A DNA stretch of 64,000 nucleotides from contig MGXV01000020.1 in the NCBI GenBank assembly GCA_001801485.1, positions 94,020 to 158,019 of the forward strand, given 5' to 3'. The notes beneath the pieces are model-generated. The model searched no databases. It was not told the DNA's origin and saw nothing but the letters and a program-made list of their open reading frames with translations. The stretch is from Gammaproteobacteria bacterium RIFCSPHIGHO2_12_FULL_37_14. Its GTDB lineage: Bacteria > Pseudomonadota > Gammaproteobacteria > DSM-16500. This document shows positions 19,053-28,030 of this stretch, piece after piece (positions within the stretch are counted from its first letter, which is position 1; each line of letters opens with the position of its first letter). Made by a program: the position numbers and the translations under genes.

Positions 19053-19600
19053 ATAATTGAATCCGTTTGATTTAATTTTATCCTGCTTTCTAAATCCAGC
19101 AAAAACGTACTTACGTTTTCTAGTGCGGCTTGTGGGGGCGACCAAGATGCATAAACAGTATCTTCTTTATTAAAAGGCCCATTCGTTGTTTCATGAAAAA
19201 CCACAAGCTCTGTGTGTAAAAATAAAGTATGGAAATGAGGAGCCAGCAACCGATAAAAAAAACACTTGCCAGAGGTGGGGCTTCCCATGGGAATGATTTC
19301 TCGAATATTTCCTGTTTCATCAAAAATGATAACATCGAGTAATCCTTCTATTATATGAAACGACTCACTTTTATTGGCATGTTTATGCGGTCTAATATAA
19401 CTTCCTTTTGCAATTACAATTAACATTTCATGTAAATGATCAGATGAATTCTTGTGCGCACAAATCCTTATTCTTTTGTCCGGAGAATTTATCACTTTCT
19501 CTTTAAGTGTAGAAATATCTTTAAAATCAACTTTCACAATATCTGAATTAGGAGCATATACACTTTCGCTGAGCTGTGTCCACTTCATACGATGTGTCAT
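19049..19600 (-). CDS. Cupin-fold protein, WbuC-like
   Basis: 183 aa. A single cupin barrel with the metal motif SYIRPHKHANKSESFHIIEG (two spaced histidines, a glutamate and a further histidine), then LDVIIFDETG and LAPHFHTLFLHTEL. WbuC-like cupins are frequent in O-antigen clusters but their reaction is unsettled; sugar isomerase activity has been suggested for related cupins. It starts one base into the stop of the upstream C-methyltransferase gene and overlaps the downstream SDR by 4 bases. Confidence 0.8.
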   Translation of the reverse strand: MTHRMKWTQLSESVYAPNSDIVKVDFKDISTLKEKVINSPDKRIRICAHKNSSDHLHEMLIVIAKGSYIRPHKHANKSESFHIIEGLLDVIIFDETGNIREIIPMGSPTSGKCFFYRLLAPHFHTLFLHTELVVFHETTNGPFNKEDTVYASWSPPQAALENVSTFLLDLESRIKLNQTDSII

Positions 19601-20823
19601 TAATTAGTTAACTCTCTTGATTTTAATGCATAGTCACTAGTTGAAAAAATTGAAAAAAACTTTCCGCCACGAGCAAGAAAATCTTTTTTATGATTAATTA
19701 CTTTTCTTTCACTTTCAGGGCTAAGACTCAATAAGCACACTTTTATTTTCCTTTCCTCTAGCAGTGTTGAAGGAAAAATTGGCAATTTAGACCCCGGCAT
19801 AAACATACCACTTTTATTTGGATGATCATCTATTACAAAGTCAATCAAATCTGCTAATTGAAGGAGATTGATAAAATGGCAGGCTAAATGACCTGCTCCA
19901 AGCAACGCAATCTTGCTTTCTTGACGATAATGGGAAAGTATCTCTTTATACCAGCTGCTTCGTTCTGTGAGCATTTTTGCATAATGAAAGGCTCGCTGGC
20001 TTTCATCTTCTAAAAGAAAACCATCCCTGCTCAAAAATGAAGGTTGCCGATTTCCATCAGGAATTCTTGCAATAATAACCATAGAATTTTCCATGGTATA
20101 TGGATAGATGTCTAATGAATGAACCTCAAAGCCGCCCATTTCAAGACACTTGATAAAACTATAAGGGGTAAAGTAAAAAACATGCTCTTCCCACAAAATA
20201 CTATAATCACAAGCTCTTAAAGGTGTAGTTACATCAGGTACTTCAAAAACGACATATCCATCTGATTGAACCATAGACTGCAGTGCTGTCATAAATTGCA
20301 AAGGATCATGTGCGTGCTCAAGAATATAACGAGCAATGACGACATTAGGTCGCCCTCTACTCTTAACAACTTTTTCGATTTTTTCCAGTGTTACATTTTT
20401 TTGTATTGTTTCAACATTAGCAAAATCCAGATGAACACCTAAATCTTCTCCTAAGCTTAATTGCCAGGTATGGGTAAATCCTTTTTGCCTTAAACGGGTT
20501 AATAATGATGTTTCTTGCCCACTGATTCCGCAAATAGTTGATTCACTGGTAACGCCTGGTAATTGACTTAATATTTCAGCTACACGGTCTAGATGGCCTT
20601 CTGGTTCTTGGTAACGAATCCAATCAAAACGCGGCACAGCCTCTTCACAGGATACAGGATTAATTAATTGAATTAATCCACATGAATGACAATATCCTAG
20701 AAGAAGAGGGTGTAGAAATTCCTCTTGATCCGGTGACGATAAAAAACGGTTACTAAGTGGTTGTGAGCCGAAATCTAATAACATTTCAACCGACGAATGT
20801 TGACAAACATAACAAATCATCAC
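19600..20823 (-). CDS. Sugar C-methyltransferase-like protein, copy 2
   Basis: 407 aa, with the same layout as copies 1 and 3: an N-terminal CYVCQHSSVEMLLDFG and GYCHSCGLIQL zinc-type site, a methyltransferase region with NVVIARYILEHAHDPLQF and WEEHVFYFTPYS, and a C-terminal LLGAGHLACHFINLL/VIDDHPNKSGMFMPG module. The glycine-rich SAM loop is weaker (ICGISGQETSLLTRL) than in the other copies, so catalysis of the same reaction is less certain. It is coupled to the upstream PhyH gene by a 4-base ATGA overlap. Confidence 0.8.
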   Translation of the reverse strand: MMICYVCQHSSVEMLLDFGSQPLSNRFLSSPDQEEFLHPLLLGYCHSCGLIQLINPVSCEEAVPRFDWIRYQEPEGHLDRVAEILSQLPGVTSESTICGISGQETSLLTRLRQKGFTHTWQLSLGEDLGVHLDFANVETIQKNVTLEKIEKVVKSRGRPNVVIARYILEHAHDPLQFMTALQSMVQSDGYVVFEVPDVTTPLRACDYSILWEEHVFYFTPYSFIKCLEMGGFEVHSLDIYPYTMENSMVIIARIPDGNRQPSFLSRDGFLLEDESQRAFHYAKMLTERSSWYKEILSHYRQESKIALLGAGHLACHFINLLQLADLIDFVIDDHPNKSGMFMPGSKLPIFPSTLLEERKIKVCLLSLSPESERKVINHKKDFLARGGKFFSIFSTSDYALKSRELTN

Positions 20824-21569
20824 TGCAATACCATCGTGATTTCTGCGCTAATACGCGTCTCTTTTCCATGATTCACAGAACCTCCGTGCAGTAACCTTTC
20901 ATTGAAGATAATCAGCCTTCCTGACTCTGTTGGAACCAATATAGTATCTAATGCATCTACATCTTCAGCAATACAAGGCCTCACGACACCTTCCTTTTCT
21001 ACTGCATTATATTTCCAATTTCTTGTATGGGAGTTTGGCACCACAATAAGACCATTCCTATTAGGTTCTGTATTAATTGCCAGCCAAATTTTAACTGTTG
21101 TTGTTCCAGGTGGAAACATGCCGTACTCACCTGCTAAATTATGAAACCATTTATCCGCATGTAGAGGTCCCACATCAGAGGCAACACCCGGCCTAACCAA
21201 GCGCCAATAGATCTCCTCTTCTCCCTCTGTAACGACATTTTCGTTAACAACGCTAGATATAGAAAAGGATCCAAATTCTTTTTGTAAGTCTTTAATAAAA
21301 CGAAACTCTTTTATCACATCTACCGTTTTTTGAGGCAATGAGCGCCATCTTTTTTGCCATAATTCAGCATGATTGACTTGATCAGAAAAATAATGGTAGT
21401 TCTGGATTCCTTCTTTAATAAAGCTATCGACAAACCCTGGATACTGATTGGCAATTCTCGTTAGCCACTGCTCATAAATGGCTTGCCGAAAAAAAGATAA
21501 CTCAACTGCACTGAGACAAATATCTGTTGAATATCCCGGCTCTCCAAAAACCTGCTCCCTCACACTCAT
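20820..21569 (-). CDS. Phytanoyl-CoA dioxygenase family protein
   Basis: 249 aa. Fe(II)/2-oxoglutarate oxygenase signature: H137-A-D139 in PLHADKWFHNL, H228 in RLLHGGSVN, and the downstream arginine in ETRISAEI. NSHTRNW and PGTTTVKIWLAIN are typical of PhyH-fold oxygenases acting on polar substrates. Embedded between two C-methyltransferase genes, it probably oxidises a sugar or sugar nucleotide in the same pathway; the substrate is unknown. It is distinct from the plus-strand PhyH protein at 10621. Confidence 0.83.
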   Translation of the reverse strand: MSVREQVFGEPGYSTDICLSAVELSFFRQAIYEQWLTRIANQYPGFVDSFIKEGIQNYHYFSDQVNHAELWQKRWRSLPQKTVDVIKEFRFIKDLQKEFGSFSISSVVNENVVTEGEEEIYWRLVRPGVASDVGPLHADKWFHNLAGEYGMFPPGTTTVKIWLAINTEPNRNGLIVVPNSHTRNWKYNAVEKEGVVRPCIAEDVDALDTILVPTESGRLIIFNERLLHGGSVNHGKETRISAEITMVLQ

Positions 21570-21632
21570 GATTTAGGCCTCATTCACGATTGATAGCTGC
21601 AATAGTTTTGTCACCAGTAGCAGAAAATGTAT

Positions 21633-22880
21633 TTAAGAATACGAAAAATATTCATCTTGCTTTGTGTTGGCTATTAAATTTCTCCAAAATGGTATCAGTC
21701 TATTGCTAGGTGGCAATATCGAATAAAAAGTCAACTTTCCTTCAGACCAGCTGATATGCTTATTAATAACCGTTTGCTCATTTTCAGTATTAACGCCCAT
21801 TAGGCAAACATCAATATTATGTTTTTGCAAAAAATCACTAGAAAATACTTCTAAGCAAGAGCCAGGCATAAATAAGTGTTGCTTCTCAACTTGATCATCG
21901 ACAACAAATTCAATATATTTTTCAATCCCCGTGAAATTAACCAAAGTGGCCGTCCTATTTCCAGCGCCATATAAGGAAATCTTTTTCCCTTGAGCTACTA
22001 ATTTCGCTAAAAAGTCATTAATGTTTGCTTTAAATTCACTCAGAAAGTTAGCGTAATTCAATATTTTTTGTTTTAATATGTCATTTTTATAGCGCGCAAC
22101 ATTTTTTAGGCTAGCATTGTTATTATTGACACATTGACCAATAACAATCTGTCCAACGCCAGAAAATAAAAATCTTTCAAAATGAATTTCTTCAACGCCT
22201 ATACTATGTAGAAAATAATTCAGTGTTTCCTTTGAAAAATAATTAACATGCTCCTCCCAGAGGGAATAATCATAGGTATTAAGATTGCTTTGAAAGTCCG
22301 GCACTTCTATAATAATAATCGAACCGGGTGAAATTACTTTTCGCAGCGCATTTCTAAACCCTGTTAAATTAGGTATATGCTCTAGAACCTGCCTAAGAAT
22401 AATTAAGTCGCATTTTCCATATTGATTTACATACTCACCCGCACTTTGTTCATTGAAAAAATCTTGAATGATATTAATCCCTTTCTGTTTAGCCAAGAGA
22501 CATGCATCTTCTGTTGGCTCGATGCCAGTCAGATTAGAGTATCCTAAATCCTTTAATACCTTCAAAAAAACGCCGTCATTACAGCCTATTTCCAATATTT
22601 TAGCATTTTTATTAACATGGCATGATTGTATTAGTTCGATAAGACGTGGAACATGTGGATGAAACTTCCAACTACTTACTGTGACATAATTTTTATAGAG
22701 AATATTCGGAGAAATGGGTTGTGCAATAAATACATGATGACAATCTTCGCAATGAACGAGCTCGAATGGGTACGATTCTCTATGCTCTAACTTTGTTTTC
22801 ATGTACTGATGTGCAATCGGAAATCGACCAAAATCAATTAAAATCTTACTATTTTCCGAAAGACACAAGTTGCAATTCAT
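21633..22880 (-). CDS. Sugar C-methyltransferase (NovU/TylCIII type), copy 3
   Basis: 415 aa. N-terminal CNLCLSENSKILIDFG and VHCEDCHHVFIA cysteines, methyltransferase motif ILEIGCNDGVFLKVLKDLG, LILRQVLEHIPN, LWEEHVNYFSKETL, and a C-terminal SLYGAGNRTATLVNF/VVDDQVEKQHLFMPG module. This copy keeps a canonical glycine-rich SAM loop. It is followed 63 bases later by the PhyH gene and lies three bases downstream of the transketolase subunit gene. Confidence 0.85.
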   Translation of the reverse strand: MNCNLCLSENSKILIDFGRFPIAHQYMKTKLEHRESYPFELVHCEDCHHVFIAQPISPNILYKNYVTVSSWKFHPHVPRLIELIQSCHVNKNAKILEIGCNDGVFLKVLKDLGYSNLTGIEPTEDACLLAKQKGINIIQDFFNEQSAGEYVNQYGKCDLIILRQVLEHIPNLTGFRNALRKVISPGSIIIIEVPDFQSNLNTYDYSLWEEHVNYFSKETLNYFLHSIGVEEIHFERFLFSGVGQIVIGQCVNNNNASLKNVARYKNDILKQKILNYANFLSEFKANINDFLAKLVAQGKKISLYGAGNRTATLVNFTGIEKYIEFVVDDQVEKQHLFMPGSCLEVFSSDFLQKHNIDVCLMGVNTENEQTVINKHISWSEGKLTFYSILPPSNRLIPFWRNLIANTKQDEYFSYS

Positions 22881-22883
22881 CGC

Positions 22884-23822
22884 TTAATCCCCATGCTCCA
22901 TGCGTAACAATTTTTTTTGTATATGACATTGAATGTCACCTGGATCCATCCCATAAAACTTAATTAAGCTCTCTTGAGAACCGTAGTGCTCAGAGAAACA
23001 ATCAGGCAACCCTAAGCGTAATATGGCTGGCATAGCGTATTGGCGATCCAAGAATGCGTCAATTATCGCACTTCCAAGTCCACCAATTTTATTATGCTCT
23101 TCTAAAGCCACAAGTAATTTTACGTTTTTACTCTGCTCAACTATAGTTTCAATATCAAGTGGTTTAACTGTATGTGCATTTAAAATACCGCATTGAATAC
23201 CATGGTTATCTAATAGCTCTGCCGCCAACATAGCGCGATGAACCATCGGGCCCATTGTAACAATAAGAACTTCACCTGGTTCACGTAATAGAATGGCTTT
23301 GCCTATTTTACAAGGATAATCGTCTCTTGAAACAATAGGCTCGCCTCCTTTTGAAACCCGGATATAAACTGGGCCTTTTATATCTGCGCTTTGCATCATG
23401 AGACGCTCCATCTCATTAGCGTCAGAGGCTACTAAAATGGTCATATTCGGAAGAAGACGCATCAAACCAATATCATCAGTCGCAAGATGCGTTGGGCCTA
23501 GTGGTGCATAAACGAGCCCACCACCATTACCAATTAAACGCACTGGCAAATTAGAAAGGCACAAATCTATTGCTATTTGCTCATAGCAACGCCGTGTAAT
23601 AAAGGTTGCAATCGTATTAACATAAGGAATATATCCTTCCTTCGCAAGTCCAGCGGCCATGCCAATAATATGTGCCTCCGAAATACCTTCCATGAAAAAG
23701 CGCTCTGGCATTTCATTTTTGAATTCATCTAATGTGCCTGCACCTAAATCCGACCCAATATAAATGATTCTGTTATCACGCTTAGCCAAACGATAAACAC
23801 AATTTAAACTAGTAACTCGCAC
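22884..23822 (-). CDS. Transketolase C-terminal subunit
   Basis: 312 aa, equivalent to the pyrimidine-binding plus C-terminal domains of transketolase. The motif MEGISEAHIIGMAAGLA carries the TPP-activating glutamate (E49), followed by YVNTIATFITRRCYEQIAID and a C-terminal ALEEHNKIGGLGSAI. It overlaps the end of the N-terminal subunit gene by 19 bases, so the two are made together and form one TPP enzyme. Split transketolases in polysaccharide loci usually transfer a two-carbon unit in a sugar-specific reaction; that is inferred here. Confidence 0.9.
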   Translation of the reverse strand: MRVTSLNCVYRLAKRDNRIIYIGSDLGAGTLDEFKNEMPERFFMEGISEAHIIGMAAGLAKEGYIPYVNTIATFITRRCYEQIAIDLCLSNLPVRLIGNGGGLVYAPLGPTHLATDDIGLMRLLPNMTILVASDANEMERLMMQSADIKGPVYIRVSKGGEPIVSRDDYPCKIGKAILLREPGEVLIVTMGPMVHRAMLAAELLDNHGIQCGILNAHTVKPLDIETIVEQSKNVKLLVALEEHNKIGGLGSAIIDAFLDRQYAMPAILRLGLPDCFSEHYGSQESLIKFYGMDPGDIQCHIQKKLLRMEHGD

Positions 23823-24673
23823 TCATTCATCTCCATTGTTAATGCATCTTGAATTCCTGCGATTTCATCCATGTCTAATTTTGACTTATGGTGCCATTTG
23901 GCGTTATCTTCTGCGAGTTTCAATCCTTTACCTTTAACTGTGTGGCAGATTACAACGTTGGGTTTGCCAGATTCATAAGAAATATCACGAAATATCGTCT
24001 TTAGCGCAGAAACATCATGCCCATTGACTTCAACCACATTAAACCCAAAGCTCTGCCACTTACCCGATAATGGCTCTAGATTAAGCACTTCATTCAATGG
24101 CCCATAAGATTGCATCTTATTATAATCGATGATGGCTGTTAAATTAGATAGTTGATGTTTCCCCGCAGACAATGCCGATTCCCAAACAGAACCTTCATTA
24201 ATTTCACCATCGCCCATAATAACAAAGACTTTGCTTTTTCGTTTTTGAATTTTTGCAGCAATAGCCATCCCGACCCCTACCGCTAACCCATGCCCCAAAG
24301 AGCCTGTTGACATCTCAACGCCTGGCACTTTGGGCTCGGGATGTCCGCCCAATATTGAGTCAAACTGACAGAAACTATCTAGCTCACCTCTAGGGAAAAA
24401 CTTTTTATCCGCTAAAATAGCATATAGGGCTAAGCAGCCGTGGCCTTTGCTCAAAATACACCTATCTCTATTTATCCACTGCGGGTCATCAGCCTTAAAT
24501 TGTAGAACATCATCATACAACACTCTAACTATTTCAACTAAGGAAAGTGCCGAGCCAACATGCCCACGTCCTGCGGCTTTTAACGCACGAAACACTAATA
24601 AACGCAACTCCCAAGCGCGTTGATCTAGCTTGATATTGAGCGCTTCTTCATGCCACTGATTTACAATAGACAC
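23804..24673 (-). CDS. Transketolase N-terminal subunit
   Basis: 289 aa, the TPP pyrophosphate-binding half. RGHVGSALSLVEIV, SKGHGCLALYAIL, TGSLGHGLAVGVGMA and the TPP motif GDGEINEGSVWE (154-165) with N185 in IIDYNK are all present. It pairs with the C-terminal subunit encoded next. Dedicated split transketolases inside O-antigen loci can create two-carbon-branched sugars or feed unusual pentoses and heptoses. It starts 11 bases after the APH-like kinase gene. Confidence 0.9.
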   Translation of the reverse strand: MSIVNQWHEEALNIKLDQRAWELRLLVFRALKAAGRGHVGSALSLVEIVRVLYDDVLQFKADDPQWINRDRCILSKGHGCLALYAILADKKFFPRGELDSFCQFDSILGGHPEPKVPGVEMSTGSLGHGLAVGVGMAIAAKIQKRKSKVFVIMGDGEINEGSVWESALSAGKHQLSNLTAIIDYNKMQSYGPLNEVLNLEPLSGKWQSFGFNVVEVNGHDVSALKTIFRDISYESGKPNVVICHTVKGKGLKLAEDNAKWHHKSKLDMDEIAGIQDALTMEMNECELLV

Positions 24674-24684
24674 TGATTTATCTC

Positions 24685-25689
24685 CTAATGAAGAGACAAC
24701 GAAACATTCCGTAGAAATTGCTGCGCTCTTTTAAATTGGAACTCACATCGCTCTCGATATTCACTCAGCAATACTGCGCCAGCGTGAACTCGTCTTTGCC
24801 ATAAACTTGGGATGAATTCGTTTAACAAAATTAACGTCCACGATAGGCCAATTAATGGAAATAAAGTATTAAATCTGGATTGAAAATGAGAATCCGTTGA
24901 AAATATCTCAACCATAGATGTTTCAAAATAAGTCTTTTGTTCTCTTGTTAAATTCATAGCAGGATGCCATAAAAAATGGGCAAGCATCGCAGCAGGATCG
25001 TCCCATCCAAAATATTCGAAGTCTAAAAAAAATATTTTTTTCCCTACCTTAATCGCGTTGTGAAATCCAAAATCGGAGGGGCTTAAAATAGAATATTTAT
25101 ATGAAAGAGAGCTTTCAATATTCGTATTACTGTTCTTCAATTTTATTAAAACCTTATCCAAAGAAGGTTTGTAATGTTCCTCTAGAAAGGTTTGCAATAC
25201 ATCTGCACTCGAGTCGTTACTCAAACGAGCTAAACGACGTTCTAATTGATTGATGACACTCACCACGCTCAATGCATTATCAGCTGCTGGCTGAAGAATC
25301 TTGGCTTCTGGTAAGCTTGAATATTTTTTTAACCTTTGAATAAAAGAAAGAACCGACCGCAAATCTGTTTTGGTGGTAGATATTGGTTTCACTCCTTCAA
25401 TCCACTCATATAAAGCATAAGCACTAGCCTCATCGCTAGCAATAGGTCTGGGGATGCTACTTTCCCCTTGGGCACTAAGAAACGATAGACCGCCATACTC
25501 GCGATCCAAGCGAAGCCTATCAGCTTGAACATTAATATTGTATAGCTTTAATGCAGCAACACGCCCATCGGCACAATTCACTTTATAAATTTGATTATTA
25601 CCTCCACCAGCTACAGGGTGAAACACGACCTTTGGCGTTTGTAGCTGATCTTTAATTTTTCTTTCCACCTCCAACGATATTGGGCTCAT
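24685..25689 (-). CDS. APH/choline-kinase-like phosphotransferase
   Basis: 334 aa with a protein-kinase-like fold of the aminoglycoside phosphotransferase family: an N-terminal VAGGGNNQIYKV nucleotide loop, ALKLYN lysine and ALYEWIEG hinge. The catalytic loop is SPSDFGFHNAI (the usual HGDLHPGN is altered, with Ser-Pro-Ser before the aspartate and N kept), and LDFEYFGWDDPA supplies the metal-binding DFE. Such kinases in polysaccharide loci phosphorylate choline, ethanolamine-like groups or sugars; an antibiotic role is not suggested by the context. It sits between a HAD gene and the transketolase pair. Confidence 0.78.
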   Translation of the reverse strand: MSPISLEVERKIKDQLQTPKVVFHPVAGGGNNQIYKVNCADGRVAALKLYNINVQADRLRLDREYGGLSFLSAQGESSIPRPIASDEASAYALYEWIEGVKPISTTKTDLRSVLSFIQRLKKYSSLPEAKILQPAADNALSVVSVINQLERRLARLSNDSSADVLQTFLEEHYKPSLDKVLIKLKNSNTNIESSLSYKYSILSPSDFGFHNAIKVGKKIFFLDFEYFGWDDPAAMLAHFLWHPAMNLTREQKTYFETSMVEIFSTDSHFQSRFNTLFPLIGLSWTLILLNEFIPSLWQRRVHAGAVLLSEYRERCEFQFKRAQQFLRNVSLSLH

Positions 25690-25700
25690 CTATATGATAC

Positions 25701-26309
25701 TCACGGAAAAATTTTTTGAGTAACCTCATCCCATACCAAACAATGTTCAATTTTGCCATGATGATTTTGATTTTTTTCTTTATTCAATAGATAGGTTTTG
25801 ACAGATTGTGGAAAATCATCTCGTATAAAAATATCGATTAAGTCATCAATAAAAAGAGTGCACCCCAGCGCAGTGATACGCGCAATTTTTTCTTCTTGTG
25901 TTAGCTCAAAAAAAATATCATTTTTATTGAATGATAACGTTGCATCAAAAAATCCATTGACTTCCATCCATTTTAAAGCGGCCTTTCGTAAATCTATTTT
26001 ATCTGGATCATAATGACCATATTCCGTTTTATGGCTTACAATAACAGTCTTAATTTTATTATGGCGGCATAACTGAATAAAATGAATGAACCCCGGCATA
26101 ATTTTTGCATAGTTCATACCCTTGCCATAAACATAACCCTGAAGACGCATCCATTGTTCATGCCCCTCTGGCTGTAATCGCAAATGTTCTCGCAATTCTG
26201 TTTTCGTTCCCCGAAACTGCGAGTTAATAAGTCCTCTTTCAAGTGCAAGAGAATAAAATGCATCACCATAATCGATAATAGTGTGGTCTAAATCTATGCC
26301 AATTAACAC
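25701..26309 (-). CDS. HAD-superfamily protein
   Basis: 202 aa. The N-terminus IGIDLDHTIIDYG supplies the DxD nucleophile motif (D5, D7), TVIVSHKTEYG resembles motif II (Ser/Thr) and LFIDDLIDIFI the terminal acidic motif. The cap is small. The substrate is probably a phosphorylated sugar or metabolite of the neighbouring kinase (APH-like) pathway; this is inferred only from adjacency (11-base gap). Confidence 0.76.
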   Translation of the reverse strand: MLIGIDLDHTIIDYGDAFYSLALERGLINSQFRGTKTELREHLRLQPEGHEQWMRLQGYVYGKGMNYAKIMPGFIHFIQLCRHNKIKTVIVSHKTEYGHYDPDKIDLRKAALKWMEVNGFFDATLSFNKNDIFFELTQEEKIARITALGCTLFIDDLIDIFIRDDFPQSVKTYLLNKEKNQNHHGKIEHCLVWDEVTQKIFP

Positions 26310-26320
26310 CCTTAGAAACC

Positions 26321-27361
26321 TTAATTTTCCATGTTGACTAAAATACGACCCGCAATCTTTCCGCTCTTCATTAATTCCACGGCATCATTAATATGACTCA
26401 ATGGCAATTCATGAGTAATTAACCCATCTAATGTCATTTTACCTTCTTTTAGTAACTTCATATAACGCGGGATATCTTCATCAGGAATAGCGCTACCACC
26501 ATGTGAACCTTTGATGGATTTATTAAAATGGAGGGGTAATGAATAAATAGAAATATTATCGCCCGCCTTTGGTACTCCCACTAAAATAGTCCTTCCTGAG
26601 GAGTGCGTTAACTCATACGCCTTCTCAATAATGCGAGTAATACCTGTTGTATCAATGACAACATCAGCTCCCTTATTACCAAGAATTGCCGCTATTTTTT
26701 CCGTCATATTCTTTTCATTAGCTGAATTAATCGCATGGGTTAATCCGAATTTTTTGGCTAGCTCCAATTTTGCATCAAACAAATCAATACCAATAATTGG
26801 GTAGGCAGACACCATAGCAGCAGCTTGGACGAGATTTAATCCCACCCCCCCAATACCGAAAATAACAACTGATTCGCCAATTTTCACTTTAGCATCATTA
26901 TTAATAACACCCATTGCTGTCGTCACCGCACAACCAAATAGCGGCGCTGTTTTTAAATCAGTTTTGTCGGGTACTTTTGTGAGACGATTCTCTGAGACAA
27001 TTGAATATTCACTAAAAGTAGTCACCCACCCACTATTAACAACTTTATTTCCCCATTTGTATTTTGGGGGCTGGCATTGAATGCCCTTTCCTGGGCGCCA
27101 GTGCATGATAACCCTATCGCCTTTATTAACATGAGTAACGCCAGGACCCATTTTTTCAACAGTTCCCACTCCCTCGTGCCCTAGTAAATGTGGCAAAAAT
27201 TTATCGGAGCCTTTCGCACCATTAATTTCATTAATTTGTGAGCCACAAATCGTACTGTAGTGCACCTTTACTAACACTTGGCCAAAAGATAAATCTTCTG
27301 GCAATTCAATATCCGTGATAACAAGAGGTTGCTGTGTTTCTACAAGAATTGCTGCCTTCAT
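26321..27361 (-). CDS. Zinc-dependent medium-chain alcohol dehydrogenase
   Basis: 346-aa MDR. Catalytic zinc ligands C39 (YSTICGSQ) and H62-E63 (LGHEGVG) are present, and the NAD site is FGIGGVGLNLVQAA. The structural-zinc four-cysteine lobe is replaced by HWRPGKGIQCQPPKYKWG, which has a single cysteine, so it probably lacks structural zinc. HSSGRTILVGVPKAG and HGGSAIPDEDI are typical of formaldehyde/threonine-type dehydrogenases. In this operon it likely oxidises or reduces a sugar alcohol or sugar intermediate; the substrate is unknown. Confidence 0.84.
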   Translation of the reverse strand: MKAAILVETQQPLVITDIELPEDLSFGQVLVKVHYSTICGSQINEINGAKGSDKFLPHLLGHEGVGTVEKMGPGVTHVNKGDRVIMHWRPGKGIQCQPPKYKWGNKVVNSGWVTTFSEYSIVSENRLTKVPDKTDLKTAPLFGCAVTTAMGVINNDAKVKIGESVVIFGIGGVGLNLVQAAAMVSAYPIIGIDLFDAKLELAKKFGLTHAINSANEKNMTEKIAAILGNKGADVVIDTTGITRIIEKAYELTHSSGRTILVGVPKAGDNISIYSLPLHFNKSIKGSHGGSAIPDEDIPRYMKLLKEGKMTLDGLITHELPLSHINDAVELMKSGKIAGRILVNMEN

Positions 27362-27364
27362 AGT

Positions 27365-28030
27365 CTACTCAAAATATATAAACTCATAATCTCCACTATA
27401 CCCAAACTGGTTATAGAGCCAAACCCACTCACCATGATCAAAAAAAGATTCCGCAGTTAAAGCCCAGCATTGTAAGTTAAACTGCTCCTGTTCATTTCTA
27501 TAGCTTTCAACAACAATGTATTTTTGTTTTCCCACTCTTTCTATTTCTGATATTGCATTTTTCAAGTCAAAAATGCGTAAATTATGTAAGGTATTTAAGG
27601 AAATTACCAAATCAAAATAAGAATCTTCATAGGGATAAGTAGACTGCGCACTAAGACTAAATAAACAAGATTTTATCTCATCCTTAGCATTGACCAAAGC
27701 ATGTTTAGAAACATCAATTCCAACCAGCTCTATACCTGGAAGAAGTTTTTGTATTTCATAAAGCAAGAATCCTTTACCACATCCCACATCTAACAGCTTA
27801 GAATGTTTCGTTAGATTGTAACGCTCAATTAATTTTTCAGCGACTGGCCTCCATCGGCCGTCAATAAACTTGTAACCACCATAACCATATGACTTAAGTC
27901 CATCCCAATAGTCAAACTCATACTGTTTTGCTTTTAACATACAGACAACCTTATCATCTACCATGCGATCGATATAAGTTCGTTTTGTCTGTTGATGCAA
28001 CGGTGTAATAATATCTAAAAATTCAGCCAT
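27365..28030 (-). CDS. Class I SAM-dependent methyltransferase
   Basis: 221 aa. Motif I LLDVGCGKGFLLYEI, motif post-I VGIDVSKHAL and motif II YFDLVISLNTLHNL give a complete class I fold. It starts one base into the stop of the upstream DegT aminotransferase gene, so it is part of the aminosugar block; N- or O-methylation of the amino sugar made by the two DegT enzymes is a reasonable guess. Confidence 0.83.
   Translation of the reverse strand: MAEFLDIITPLHQQTKRTYIDRMVDDKVVCMLKAKQYEFDYWDGLKSYGYGGYKFIDGRWRPVAEKLIERYNLTKHSKLLDVGCGKGFLLYEIQKLLPGIELVGIDVSKHALVNAKDEIKSCLFSLSAQSTYPYEDSYFDLVISLNTLHNLRIFDLKNAISEIERVGKQKYIVVESYRNEQEQFNLQCWALTAESFFDHGEWVWLYNQFGYSGDYEFIYFE

Noticed and set aside
18303..19145. 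Longer SDR start overlapping the cupin gene
   Set aside because: The extra 31 residues overlap the cupin by 97 bases; the ATGA junction at 19049-19052 gives a standard SDR N-terminus.
26844..26852. C7 run in the Zn alcohol dehydrogenase gene
   Set aside because: Seven bases is short for phase variation and it encodes the conserved glycine-rich NAD motif region.
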